Of a stretch of 27,471 nt of DNA, positions 1-9,990 are shown in pieces. The stretch's first letter is position 1. Each line of letters begins with the position of its first letter. The stretch is from Pelagophyceae sp. CCMP2097 (lineage: Eukaryota; Sar; Pelagophyceae): NCBI GenBank assembly GCA_026770575.1, contig MU657307.1, forward strand, positions 17,364 to 44,834, given 5' to 3'. Under the pieces are notes generated by a model. It had not been told where the DNA came from and searched no databases. It was given only the letters and a program-made list of their open reading frames with translations. A program made the translations under genes and the position numbers.

Positions 1-486
1 CCGCCCGCGCCGATGCCCGCGCCGGTGCCGGCGCCCGCGCTGATACCCGCGCCGCGCGGCGAAGTTTGAACGAAAGGCACAGCCGGAGTCTGCATCGGTG
101 GTGGCGCGGAATCAAAGAGGGGGCGGACGCGCCGTGGAAGCGGGCGCTCCTTGGACGCGGACGCGGCGCGGACGCGGACACGGACGCCCGAGAGACGCGG
201 ACCCCCGCCGGATTCAGACGGACGCGAGCGCCCGTATGCGCTCCCCGGCCCTCGCCGCGGGATCACGGCTGGAGCATTCTCGGGCGGCGTCACGAGCTGG
301 ATGTAAAGTCTTCGCAGGACAAAGAAGGGTCCATGCGCTTGGCTTGATGCTTCGTTTAGCTGGCGGTGGGCCTCGCAACGGAGCGAGATTGTCTGTCGAG
401 CGTCAGTCGCAGCGTGTCTCCTTCCGAAAGGCGTGCCGGCCCGTCGGGTTTGTGCGCCGTGGATTGGACTTGCCGGGCGCATTGTG
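1..486. other. GC-rich left edge, no supported gene
   Basis: Frame 1 is open from the window edge to a TGA at 67-69 and reads as a short Pro/Ala run (PAPMPAPVPAPALIPAP). It could be the C-terminal tail of a gene cut by the edge, or plain low-complexity DNA. Bases 120-205 hold irregular GGACGC-type repeats. The ORFs here have unnatural Arg-rich composition and I do not call them genes. Homology to the TPR gene near the right end begins at about 487. Confidence 0.4.
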
Positions 487-1747
487 TGGAAGCTCGCCTC
501 GTACGACCTCCTAGCCCTCGTCCGAAAGTGCCGACGCGACATGGCGCTGGCCGCGCACGGCGAGGACTCGGTTAAGTACTCTAATGCGCTGGACAACCTC
601 GCGCAGCTGCTGCAGGTGCAGGGCAAGCTCGACGCCGCCGAGCCGCTCTTTCGCCGCGCCCTCGAGATTCGCGAGAAGCAGCTCGGGCTGGAGCACCCGA
701 ACGTCGCGACGTCGCTGAACAACCTCGCGGAGCTACTGAGGACGCAGGGCAAGCTCGACGCCGCCGAGCCGCTGTACCGCCGCGGCCTCGAGATCTACGA
801 GAAGCAGCTCGGGCTGGACCACCCAGACGTCGCGACATCGCTGAACAACCTTGCGCTGCTGCTGTCAGAAGGCGCAGGGCAAGCTCGACGCCGCTGAGAC
901 GCTCTACCGCCGCAGCCTCGAGATCCGCGAGAAGCAGCTCGGGCTGGACCACCCGGGCGTCGCGGCGTCGCTGAGCAACCTCGCGGCGCTGCTGAATGCG
1001 CAGGGCAAGCCCGACACAGCCGAGCCGCTCTGCCGCCGCGCCCTCGAGATCTAGGAGAAGCAGCTCGGGCTGGACCACCCAGACGTCGCGACTTCGCTGA
1101 ACAACCTCGCGGCGTTGCTGCAGGCGCAGGGCAAGCTCGACGCCGCCGAGCCGCTCTGCCACCGCGCCCTCGAGATCACGGAGAATAAGCTCGGGCCGGA
1201 CCACCCGAGCGTCGCGACGTCGCTGGGCAACCTCGCGGGGCTGCTGAGAGCGCAGGGCAAGCTCGACGACGTCGAGCCGCTGTGCCGCCGCGCCCTCGAG
1301 ATCAGGGAGAAGCAGCTCGGGGCGGATCACCCGAGAGTCGCGAATTCGCTGGACATCCTCGCGGACCTGCTGAGAGCGCAGGGCAAGCTCGACGCCACCG
1401 AGCCGCTCTTTCGCCGCGCCCTCGCGATCAGGGAGAAGCAGCTCGGGCCGGACCACCAGAGCGTCGCGACGTCGCTGAACATGCTAGCGCTGCCAGTGCT
1501 GTGGCGCCTCGGCCGCCCCGACGCGGCGCCGCCCTTGCAAGAACGGGCGACGTCGATTTTTGAGCGGCGGGGCGACGCTAAGAACGAGGCCGGCGCCAAT
1601 TTCCGCGGCCAGCACGACCAAATGCGGTGTGGCGCGAAGTATCCCTACCAAATTCAAAGAATGCACCTGGATTCGCACTCTGCGGCCCGCCTGCTGATTG
1701 AGCAGTTTTCGTTCATCATGTGCCTCGGAGAGCGTGTCAACCCATAA
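487..1747 (+). pseudogene. Decayed kinesin-light-chain-type TPR gene copy
   Basis: This encodes about seven 42-residue TPR units of the type GKLDAAEPLYRRALEI followed by EKQLGLDHPDVATSLNNLA. They are preceded by a linker (WKLASYDLLALVRKCRRDMA) and followed by the closing unit LQERATSIFERRGDAK. All three parts match the gene at 24888-26819 on the other strand. The RelA/SpoT-like N-terminal half of that gene is missing, because homology starts abruptly near 487. Two lesions break the frame. Near 870 an extra TCAG between a Leu run and KAQGK shifts frame 1 to frame 2. At 1052-1054 a TAG stands where sister units have a Tyr or Arg codon. Beyond the stop the TPR frame stays open to the TAA at 1745-1747, but the last ~35 residues are unrelated sequence. 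TPR arrays bind proteins; this copy probably makes none. Alternative: the 4-nt insertion is an assembly error, but the stop would still truncate it. Confidence 0.85.
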
Positions 1748-2513
1748 AGCGCGTCTCCTGAGCCTCATAGCTAAAGTAGATAGTTCGCAAGTCTTACAGG
1801 CTGGTATTGCGGCAGCAGTGATAATGTCGAGGGTGATCATGGTACGTATCGATGATGAGCGTGGCCAGAAAAAGCATGTCGTTGAAAGGTCGACCCGCTC
1901 CGCGCGCGATTTCAACATGCCACAGCTCGCTTCAAACGTAGTCGGCGGGGTGACCGCATCACGGTCAGCCGCGCGGAGGCCGCACGGCACAGAAAGAGTC
2001 GCCGTCGCCGCCGAGCGGCCGCTAGGCTACGCAGTTGCCGCGGGTGGCGAGCCGGTGCTCGTGTCGCGCGCCGCCGCCGCGACGTTTGTCGTCTGGCCCT
2101 TTGGCCGAGGGCACCGTGTGGCGGCGAGTTGCGCACCAAACTGAAAGGCTCGAGATTGACGTCGCCCCCGCGAGCGCGGCCACCCACTCGGAATACGTTC
2201 CGTCCTGCGCCGAGTGGACCGCGTCTACGCCGGCGGAGACGCGCGGAGCCGCGGGGCGGGCGCTGTGCATGTGCATCCTAGGAGACGTCACAACACTCCG
2301 GGATCGCTCGTGCACTGCAGCACGTACGTCGCACTGGTGCACTGCAGCCAGATATACCTTGCGCCGAGGGCCACGCTTCTGCACTCTCGCACACGGGAGC
2401 GCCGCCAAGATTCGCAAGAACGTGTACATGTTTGCGGTCGGTGGTGCGTTCACACAACAGGGTCTTTTGGCGAGCGCGCGACCTCGTCGGCAGTCGGCGC
2501 GCTCCAAGAGGCT
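1748..2513. other. No recognisable gene
   Basis: Bases 1748-1900 are more AT-rich than their surroundings. Overlapping ORFs on both strands have biased Arg/Ala/Ser composition and no motif I recognise. A 12-base repeat GTGCACTGCAGC-like motif occurs twice around 2310-2346. I see no promoter or RNA gene. Confidence 0.4.
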
Positions 2514-3041
2514 ATGCGTCTGTGCTCGTTGATCTACACCGGCCTCTTCGGGCGCTGCGCGCTCAGAGCGCGCGGCCCCGCCGCGGCAAACGACGCGGGC
2601 GCCGACGACGGGGGCGCCGACGCCGCCGAGGCCTCGGCGGACGCCGCCGTCTCCGCCTCTGACGCCGACGCCGGTGTCTACGACTGGTCCCTGCACTCGG
2701 CGCGGCGCCGGGCGCGGCCGGTGGCGGATGCTGAAGTCATCGAGGTCCGTTGGGGCGCGCCCATCACTCTTCTCGGCCTTGCTTTTTTCGTCCCGCGTCC
2801 ACCAGCGTCCGCACGGGGCGCGAGGGCCGGCGAGACAGTCCCAAGGAACAGGCGCTCGCCGCGAGGAGGAGCGGGGAACGGCACGGAGTGCCTGGTGCTG
2901 CACGGGCCCCAAATACCCTCAAATACCCCAGAAACCCTCAGACTCTTCTCGAGCGAGCTCTTCTTCAGCATCAGTCGCCAGTTCATGTGCACCTCGAACA
3001 ACCTCGCCGTCGCCGACCTCTGCTCCTCGGCGCTGCGATGA
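2514..3041 (+). CDS. Possible hypothetical protein exon, Ala/Asp-rich
   Basis: A 175-codon reading from the ATG at 2514 (start MRLCSLIYTGLF) contains an acidic Ala/Asp run at about residues 22-52 (ANDAGADDGGADAAEASADA), then VYDWSLHSARRRARPVADAE and a hydrophobic stretch ITLLGLAFFV. It ends with LFSSELFFSISRQFMC. The acidic stretch and the Trp/Tyr-containing segment look more protein-like than the competing frames. I recognise no family. Introns could break it: the segment around 2905-2940 is a short CAAATACCC-type repeat. It may be a fragment of a larger split gene or no gene at all. Confidence 0.25.
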   Translation: MRLCSLIYTGLFGRCALRARGPAAANDAGADDGGADAAEASADAAVSASDADAGVYDWSLHSARRRARPVADAEVIEVRWGAPITLLGLAFFVPRPPASARGARAGETVPRNRRSPRGGAGNGTECLVLHGPQIPSNTPETLRLFSSELFFSISRQFMCTSNNLAVADLCSSALR

Positions 3042-3570
3042 TCGCCTCGCCGGGACCATGGTAGGAATGTATAAACGAAAACACTACGCATTGCTCGCCC
3101 GTACCATTCATTGCATACAATTGTATAAACGAATACCCGACGCCTCGTCAACACCCACGAAAAGCCTACGCCTCGTCGACGGCCGAAACAAGCCCGCGGC
3201 CGAGTCGGCGGCGCAAAGAAGCCCCGACAAAGGTCTCAAAGGCGCTGTCTCGATTGATCCACACACCGCGACGTCCATCGACCGCGACGTCGGCATACTG
3301 CTCCCGGCTGGGCGCGGTCCGCGGAGCCTCCCACCGCGGTGGCTGCCGATGCGCACCCACGCGCCGCCCCCGCGGCGTCGCAGGCGCGCAGCCAGGGCCG
3401 CATGGACTCTCGGTTGGAAAGTCCTCAGCCTTGATGGATGCCTTGAAGAACGAGTAGAGCCCAGGGTGCATTCTAAGCAAGGGGCCTCTCTTTCGCGATT
3501 GTCAAAAGGGACCGAGGCGCGGGCCCGCAATCGAACAGACGCCACTTACAAACGCCACAGCTTAGACGAG
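3042..3570. other. Intergenic; AT-rich island with palindrome and repeated TATAAACGAA
   Basis: This follows the ankyrin gene's stop on its 3' side. Bases 3060-3136 are a low-GC island. It contains two copies of TGTATAAACGAA (about 3067 and 3122) and the perfect 12-base palindrome ATACAATTGTAT (3116-3127). TATAAA appears twice, so a promoter is possible, but I find no convincing gene starting just downstream. From 3140 to 3570 I see nothing I can support. Confidence 0.4.
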
Positions 3571-6500
3571 TCACAAAATCTCTTCGCCATGAACAAGACT
3601 CCGCAGCGCCCCGTCGCCGAAGCGCAGGCGGTACGCCCTCTTCAGGTCGCGCAGGTCTGGTGGGGCTTCGAGCTGCGCCTTGGCCGCCGCGCACGCCGCG
3701 GCCGCGGCCAAGCGATCCGCTGAAAGCACCGCCTTTTCTCGCGCTTGAACCTTCGCCGAGGCCTGCATCGCCGCCGCCGCGCCGGTGAGCGCGTACAACG
3801 CCGTCGGCTTGGGAGCGCCCTGCAGCGCCGGGCCGCCGGAGACGTCGGAGGCGAGGCACAGCGTCGGCGCGGACGAAGAGGACGCAGAGGAGAGGGACGA
3901 AGATGCGTAGAGCCCTTTCGGTTCGAAATTCGACGACGACACGTAGGCCACGGCCCTGCGCGGCTTCAGCCGCCAGAGCCAGGAATCGTCGTCGGCGTCC
4001 GCAGGCGGCGGCCGTCGGAGTGCCGTGGGACCCTTTTGCGGCGCCTGCAGCTGGAGCATCGCCGCAGCAGCCGCCGATCGCGCGCCGTGCCGGTCCAGCG
4101 CGGAGACCTACGCGCAGACGCCGTGGGCCCACTCTGAGAAGCCTTTCCGTTGCAATCATCAAATCGACGCCGGCTTCGCACGTTGCCCAGCTCCCGCGCG
4201 TCTAACAAAAGCTCCGCCAGCGGCGCGCCCGGCGTCACGCGCGCCGCCAGAGCGTACGCCGACGCGTGGCGGCCTACCGGAAACGCGTCGTTTTCAAAAC
4301 AGCCTCAGCAAAGCTCACCGTCAATGTCCTTCAATTTCGCGTTTGCGCCGTTCCTGAGCAGCTCCAGCGCCGCATCCAGGGCGTCTGTTGCGGCGGCGGC
4401 CATAAGTGGCGTTCTTAAGTTACGGTTGGGGTAGTCGGGGTCCGCTCCGAGCTTGATCAACTGGGCAACCTACTTCAAAATCAACAACCTCCCGACCGCA
4501 CCGACGCCCAAACATCGCCCGCCCAAAGGGCCGTATCCCAAGCAGAGGGGAAGCGCTGGCCGCCCTCGCAGAGCCCATGCAGAGGGCCTCTATGACTTTT
4601 AAAAGGTCCATATATGGCCACGTCGCTGGAACGACGTCCCCGTGACAGGGGTCCCCGTGACAGGGGTCCCCGTGACAGGGTCCCTATGACCACGTCGCTG
4701 GAACGACGTCCCGTGACAGAGGTCCCCGTGACAGAGGTCCCCGTGACAAGGTTCCCCGTGCCAAGGTCCTTGCGGTAAGGTCCCTATGGCAAAGTCCCGT
4801 CTGGCAAAGTCCCCATGACAAGCAAGGTCCCCGTGACAAGGTCCCCTTGACAAGGTCCCTGCGACAAGAACCCCGTGGCAAGGTCCGTGCGACAAGAACC
4901 CAGCGACAAGGTCCCTTTGACGTCGCCGGAACGACGTCTCTGTGCCAAGGTCCCCGTGACAAAGTTCCCTTTGACAAGGTCCCCGTGAAAGGTCCCCGTG
5001 CCAAGGCCCCTTTGACAAAGTTCCCCCTGACAAAGGGACCCGTACCAAGGTCCCCGTGCCAATGTCCCCTTGACAAAGTCCTCGTGACAAGGTCTCTGTG
5101 ACAAGATCTTATTGACAAAGTCCCTTTGACAAGAACACTGTGACAAGAGCCCTCTCGCAAGATCCCCGCGACACAAAAAAACGGCAAGGTCCCTGTGACG
5201 ACGTCGCCAGAACGACGTCGCTGCGCCAAGGCCCCCTTTGACAAGGTCCCCGTGACAAAGTTCCATTTGACAAGGTCCCTGTGACAGTCGTTGTGAAAAG
5301 CACCCGTGGCAAGGGTCGTTGTGAAAAAGGTCCCTTTGACAAGAACCCAAAGACAAGATCCCCGTGCCAACAACCCAGTGACAGAGTCCCTGTGACAACA
5401 ACGCAGTGAGGAGAACCCGGTGACAAGGTCCCCGTGACAACGCGCCGAGATAGGTTCACCGGCCCCAAAAAGACCGCCCCCAGTGACAAGGTCCCGTCTG
5501 ACAAGGTCCCCGTGAATGGTCCCTTTGACCAAGGTCCCCGTGACAGAGGTCCCCGTGCCAAAGGCCCCTTGAACCCCGTGCCAAGGTTCCTTTGACCAAG
5601 TCCCCGTGACAACCCGCCCCCGCGACAAGGTCCCCGTGACAAATATCCCAGTGACAAAGGTCCCGACGAACCCCTTTGCCAAGGTCCATCCCGCAAAGAT
5701 GCCCACGCAGAGCGGACGCTGGGGCCAAGACAGCTCCAGCATCATTTTCACCCGCCGCGGCAAGCAGCGGCGTCACGCCGTGCGCCGTCTCCGCGTCCGG
5801 GCCGACGTCGCCGCCCTTGAGAATCAAAATGAAAGAATCCTTGGGCCCGTCGTTTGCAAATTGGCCGTTGTCGCGTAGAAGCATATTCTGTCTGTGAAGA
5901 GCCGCCCGCGCTTTGAGCAAACGATCCAGCTTGGCGAACTGCATGGCCGCGCGCCGGTGCAGGTCGGCGCTCTTGCGCGTCTCGACGTAGGGGCCTAGAG
6001 AGCGCTTCCGTGGCGATGGATACCCGGGTGGACGGACCTTTATCCGAGGCCTCTTTTAAAAAGTCGACTAGATGAAACAATTTCAGCTTCATGCCCAGCT
6101 CCGCCGGCGCCCCCCCGCGACCGTCGGCGACGTCGGCGGTGGCGCCGTGCCGGACCAAGTGAATGACCATACGAACATCTCTTTTCAAAACTGCAAAGTG
6201 CAGCGAGGAAAAGCCTTTGGGTGTAAAAGTTTCGTCGAGCATCCTTAAAACAGCCGCCGAGCCCCGATACCTCTTCGTGCGCTCGACCAAGACGTCTACG
6301 GCTAGGATCTGGCCCGATGCCGAAGCCGCCCCAAGCGCAGTCCAAGCAAAGTGCGCAACGCAGTCGGAAGTGTACGCCGCGTCCCCGAACAATGCGCCGC
6401 CTTTCAAACGCGCCGCTTTGAAGCCGGGCGTCCCGAGGACCTTGTACTTGATCGGAAGGGCGGGCGAGGCATCGAGATCGAAGAGATGATGAAGCATGAC

Positions 6501-7076
6501 TAAATCGCCTCTTTTGGCCGCCAAAGCCATGGCGGAAAGCCCCGTCTGACGCGACGGAAAATCGACGTCGATTTCGCCCGTGGCCGCGAGAGCGGTCGCT
6601 TTCTTGCGGTCGGATAAGACGACACAGGCCATGAGAGCCGTGAGACCTCCCCTCGTTTCCGTTTGGCCGCCCGCGGCGCCCGCGGCCTTCCGCCGGATCA
6701 AACAAGTCGCGGCTTCGACGTCTCGAGCGTCGATGCTCGAGATGAGGAGCTGGACTGCAGCGGTTCTGGCCCGATCTTTGATGATTTGAACGATTCCGGG
6801 CTGATTCGCTTTTCGGTCGACGCAACGTCGAATCGCTTCCATCCTGGTAGCGTACTTCCCATGCTCAACCGCGATCCTCCTTGCTAAGACTTCGGCGTGC
6901 TCGACGACGCCGCGGTCCGCGCCGTTCAACGCGGCTAAAGCAAAGCCTTTTGAAGATTTGGGGGCCACGGGGCCTTGCAACGGCGGAGCGAGAATCGTCG
7001 AAGCGCCACGCTTCAAATCCGCCAAGGCGCCGTAAGTCAAAGACAAGTCGACGTTTGGCCGGCCGGGTAAAGACGC
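3571..7076 (-). CDS. Ankyrin-repeat protein (five 3' exons)
   Basis: Rebuilt exons, in transcription order: 7076-6038, 5994-5732, 4469-4319, 4273-4182, 4107-3571 (stop TGA at 3571-3573). All four introns have GT...AG ends and matching phases. They are 43 nt (5995-6037), 1262 nt (4470-5731), 45 nt (4274-4318) and 74 nt (4108-4181). The product is about 690 residues from this point. Ankyrin-type units include GLTALMACVVLSDRKKA, GFSSLHFAVLKRDVRMVIHL, GVTPLLAAAGENDAG joined across the long intron to AVAQLIKLGADPDY, and RTPLMAAAATDALDAALELL. Before the last repeats there is a helical segment (FAKLDRLLKARAALHRQN). The C-terminal ~150 residues are Ala/Ser-rich and non-repetitive. Ankyrin arrays bind partner proteins; no catalytic domain is visible. 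The first exon has no good ATG near its start but follows a splice acceptor (CCTGTAG at 7077-7083), so upstream exons must exist, perhaps those at 10237-12827. Confidence 0.85.
4618..5690. repeat. About 1.07-kb minisatellite of ~15-bp units, inside an ankyrin-gene intron
   Basis: The tract is a run of diverged ~15-base units of the form GGTCCCCGTGACAAG, with variants such as GGTCCCTTTGACAAG and CCCGTGCCAAGGT. It also holds four copies of an imperfect hairpin of the form ACGTCG-CTGGAA-CGACGT (4620-4637, 4692-4709, 4920-4937, 5201-5218). Because the unit length is near a multiple of three, long reading frames of Arg-Gly-Pro-Cys-His-Gly-Asp type run across it; these are repeat artefacts. It lies wholly inside the predicted intron 4470-5731. 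Confidence 0.95.
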
Positions 7077-7144
7077 CTACAGGATTTGCAAGTCGAAGTA
7101 CGGTTGCGCGATTCCATCCCGGGCCGTTTGCGAGGGCCGCCGTT

Positions 7145-9185
7145 CTCCGGCTGAAAAGGCCTCTTCTCGGACCTGTCAAGGGCCTGTTCTCGGACCTTTC
7201 AAACAACTGTTCAAGGAACCTGTCTCGGGCCGGTGTCAGGCCCCTGTCTGGGACCTTCACACGGCCTTTCCAAGGAACGCGTCTCACACGGGCCCGTCTT
7301 CAAAGGACGTAACCACCAAAAACGTAACCACCAAAAATGCCTTTGGAGGACCCGTCTCGGGCATTTGCAGGGCCGGGATATCGGCCTTTGTCGGGCCGGA
7401 AAGGCCCTGGAAAGGCCGTATAAAGGGCCTGTCCAGGGCCTTTCCAAGGAACCCGTCTCGAGTCGGAAAAGGGCTGGTCAAGGACCTTGGATTCCTTGGA
7501 AAGGCCACCTAAATGCCATGTAGATACGACCTCTACCCTTTCAAAGGATAGAGTTTCGGGCCTTACCAGGGCCACCAGACCCTCTTTTCGGGCCGTATAC
7601 GACCTCACAAGGGGGCCCTTGACAGGGGCCTTTCCAGGGCCCCAAAGGGTCGTACCTCGCCTTCGACCGCCCCGGGCGGTCGGCGAGGCGGGCGAGGCGG
7701 CGTCGAGGGCCGCCCTGCTCGGGCCGGCAGGGCCCTGTAACAGGCCCCTTCTACGGAACCTGTTACAGGGCCTTACTCGGGTCTCAGGTCCTCGTCAACG
7801 GACCTTTCAAAGGCCTTTCCAAGGAAGTCGTCTCGGGCCTTGCAAGGCCCCGTAGAGCGCCTTCTCGGGCCGCAAACGACCACACAGGGGCCATAGAGCT
7901 GAGCCGCCGAATTGGACCCCAATGAGCCCATATTGGATCTCTATATAGGGCCCATACGCCCACGGGCCCATACAAGGAGCCCATGCGAGGGATGTCCAGC
8001 AGACGTCTTGGAACGGACTAGAGGCCTCTTGCACCCGTGCATGGGCCCTTTTCGAGAGGCCTTGCAAGGGACCGTGCGGAGGGCCTTGCAGGAGACCGTT
8101 TGAAGTCGGGACCATGCTTCAAGGCTCGCCCTCGGACCGAACTTTGGAGCCGTTGAAGAGGCCACACCGAGGAGAAGGGCCCTTTTCGAGGGGCCTTGCT
8201 TCGGACCGTACGAGGCGCCTTGCAAGGGCCGGTGGCCTTCTCCTTGTCCTTGCTTGCTTAAAATCCACCCTGGGTGGGGCTGGTCCTTGCTTCGGGCGCC
8301 TTGCTTCGAGGGCGCCTTGCTTCGGACCCGCGTTTCAAAGGGGAGCCTTCTCCGGCCTTGCCTCCTGGCCCTGGTGGGGGACCGTTGAGAAAGACGGGCC
8401 GTGCGGGGGCCCGTCCAAGGGGCATTCACAAGCGCGAGAGGACGTGCAAGGGCCCTTTTCGAGGGGCCGCGCAAGGGACCGTGCAAGGACCCTATCGAGG
8501 TGCCTTCAAAAGAGACTATAATAGAGACCTTATCCATGAAAAGAGGCCTTACAGGAGCCGTACGAGGGACCGTGCAAGGGACCGTACGAGGGCCCGTGCA
8601 AGGAGTCGGGGCTGGTCAAGGAGCTGTGGGAGAGCCCGTGTAAGGGGTCTCACAAGAGCCTCCTCTGGGCCTCTCGCTGCTCGAAACGCCTCGCCTCTTC
8701 GAGCCCCCGGCTCGACCATGAAGGAGATTTCCAGGAAAAGAGGGGAAAAGAGCGTCTCGCAAGGACCCGTGCAAACGGCCTTGCAGGGGACCGTACAGGA
8801 GCGTTTCCCACGGCCCGTGCGAGGAGCCGTCCAGAATTGGGACGGACCGTCCAGAGGCCTCATCGGGGCCCCGTGCGAGGGACCGAGGGCCTTGCAGGGC
8901 AACCCGAGGCCTTGCAAGGGCCCGCACGAGGGGAGCGCAGGAGAGGCCCGCCTTTGGACCGCACGAGGGGGCGTCAGAGGCCACAGAGAAGGGCCGTCCC
9001 GTACTGAGGGCCCTTGTGAGAGACTCTTCAAGGACCGTGCGAGGAGCCGTGAAGGGACCCTGTAAGGGCCCCTCGCAAGGAACCGTACGTGGCAGCTTGC
9101 AAGGGCCCTTCAAAGAGGCTTTGCAATCGTGCAGAGGCCTTGCAAGTGACCGTCGCCTTGCAAGGCCCGTCCGGAGAGCTTTTCA
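7145..9185. repeat. About 2-kb GGCC-rich minisatellite field
   Basis: Diverged short units have cores such as AGGGCCTTGCAAGGGACCGT and GGGCCTTTCCAAGGA, spaced irregularly at about 12-25 bases. Many units are self-complementary (CCTTGCAAGG, CCTTTCAAAGG, CCTTTCCAAGG). ORFs across it on both strands have Arg/Gly/Pro/Leu-biased repeat composition. A non-repetitive interruption lies near 7655-7735 (CGCCCCGGGCGGTCGGCGAG). The tract lies between the last exon of the 5' block and the first ankyrin exon. Confidence 0.9.
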
Positions 9186-9297
9186 AGGATGACCTTGCAC
9201 AGTCCTTCTCGCACCCATATGGGATGCATCCCATGATGCAATGTCCCACGCGGCGGCTCAGCTCCCTCGGCAAGGTCCGACGCGGCCGCCTTTGCGG

Positions 9298-9990
9298 CCC
9301 GTCCAGAGGGACCTTCCAGAGGGACCTTCCAGAGGGACCTTCCAGAGGGGGCGTGCAGAGGGGCCCGTCTTCGAGAGACCGGTTCGACGGTTCAAAAGGC
9401 GCCCCTCTGCCGTTGCTCGGCCCGCGTCGGCCACCGTTGAGAGGGACCGTCGAGACGGGGCCTTGGAGAGGGACCGTCTGGATTGTCCAGGGGGGGGCGG
9501 GCGCCTCGAGGGACCTTGTCAAGGGACCGTTCGACCGTTTATCGAGGCCGTTTCGAAGGCGTCGTCGAGACGGGACCTCCGTCGAGGGACCATCTCCAAG
9601 GGCCTTGCAGAGGGACCGTCGCCGTCTCGAGGGACGGTGGAGAAGGCGTGCACAAGGGCCGTCGTGACGGATCATTTCGAGGAGAAAGAGTGTCTATCTC
9701 GATGGACCGTCCAAAGGAACCGTCCGTCGAGGGACCGTCTCCAGAAACCTTCCAAAGGATCGGCCCTGATCATTTGCTCTCTCAAAAGTCAGATTGGCCA
9801 CCGAGGGGCCGTTCAGAGGGGCGGTGGAGAGGGGCCGTCCAGAGGGGTTGCCCTTCAGAGGGCCCGTCCAGAGGGACCGTCTGCATGGACCGTCCAGAGG
9901 AGCCGTCTAGAGGAGCCCTCCAGAGGGACCGTGTAAAGAGGACCGTCCAGAGGGACCCTCCAGAGGGACCGTCTAGAGGTCTTGCATTTT
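9298..9990. repeat. Minisatellite of ~15-bp CCGTCCAGAGGGACC units
   Basis: Units are GGACCTTCCAGAG, GGACCGTCCAGAG and GGACCGTCTAGAG. They are nearly identical at 9300-9355 and again at 9835-9985, with diverged units between. This is a different family from the GGCC-rich field just before it, although both use GGNCC-type cores. Non-repeat sequence lies near 9750-9800. Confidence 0.9.

Noticed and set aside
1..60. Pro/Ala repeat as a gene terminus
   Set aside because: Only 22 codons are visible and the sequence is low complexity; it cannot be separated from non-coding GC-rich repeat.
581..1456. Minus-strand 291-codon ORF opposite the TPR pseudogene, and the 184-codon plus-strand ORF at 25212-25766
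   Set aside because: Both are antisense readings of the 126-bp TPR repeat, giving the recurrent ERLGGVELALRLQQ pattern.
4618..5690. CRISPR-like array
   Set aside because: Units are diverged, only about 15 bp and contiguous with no spacers; no cas-like genes, and the setting is eukaryotic.
4684..5763. Long minus-strand reading frame rich in Arg-Gly-Pro-Cys-His-Gly-Asp over the satellite
   Set aside because: It is a by-product of a ~15-bp unit that lacks stop codons; similar frames are open in the other phases, and the tract lies in a predicted intron.
7200..9990. Several ORFs of 100-260 codons on both strands across the GGCC-rich and CCGTCCAGAGGG arrays
   Set aside because: Composition follows the repeat unit, frames overlap on both strands, and no motif or domain is visible.
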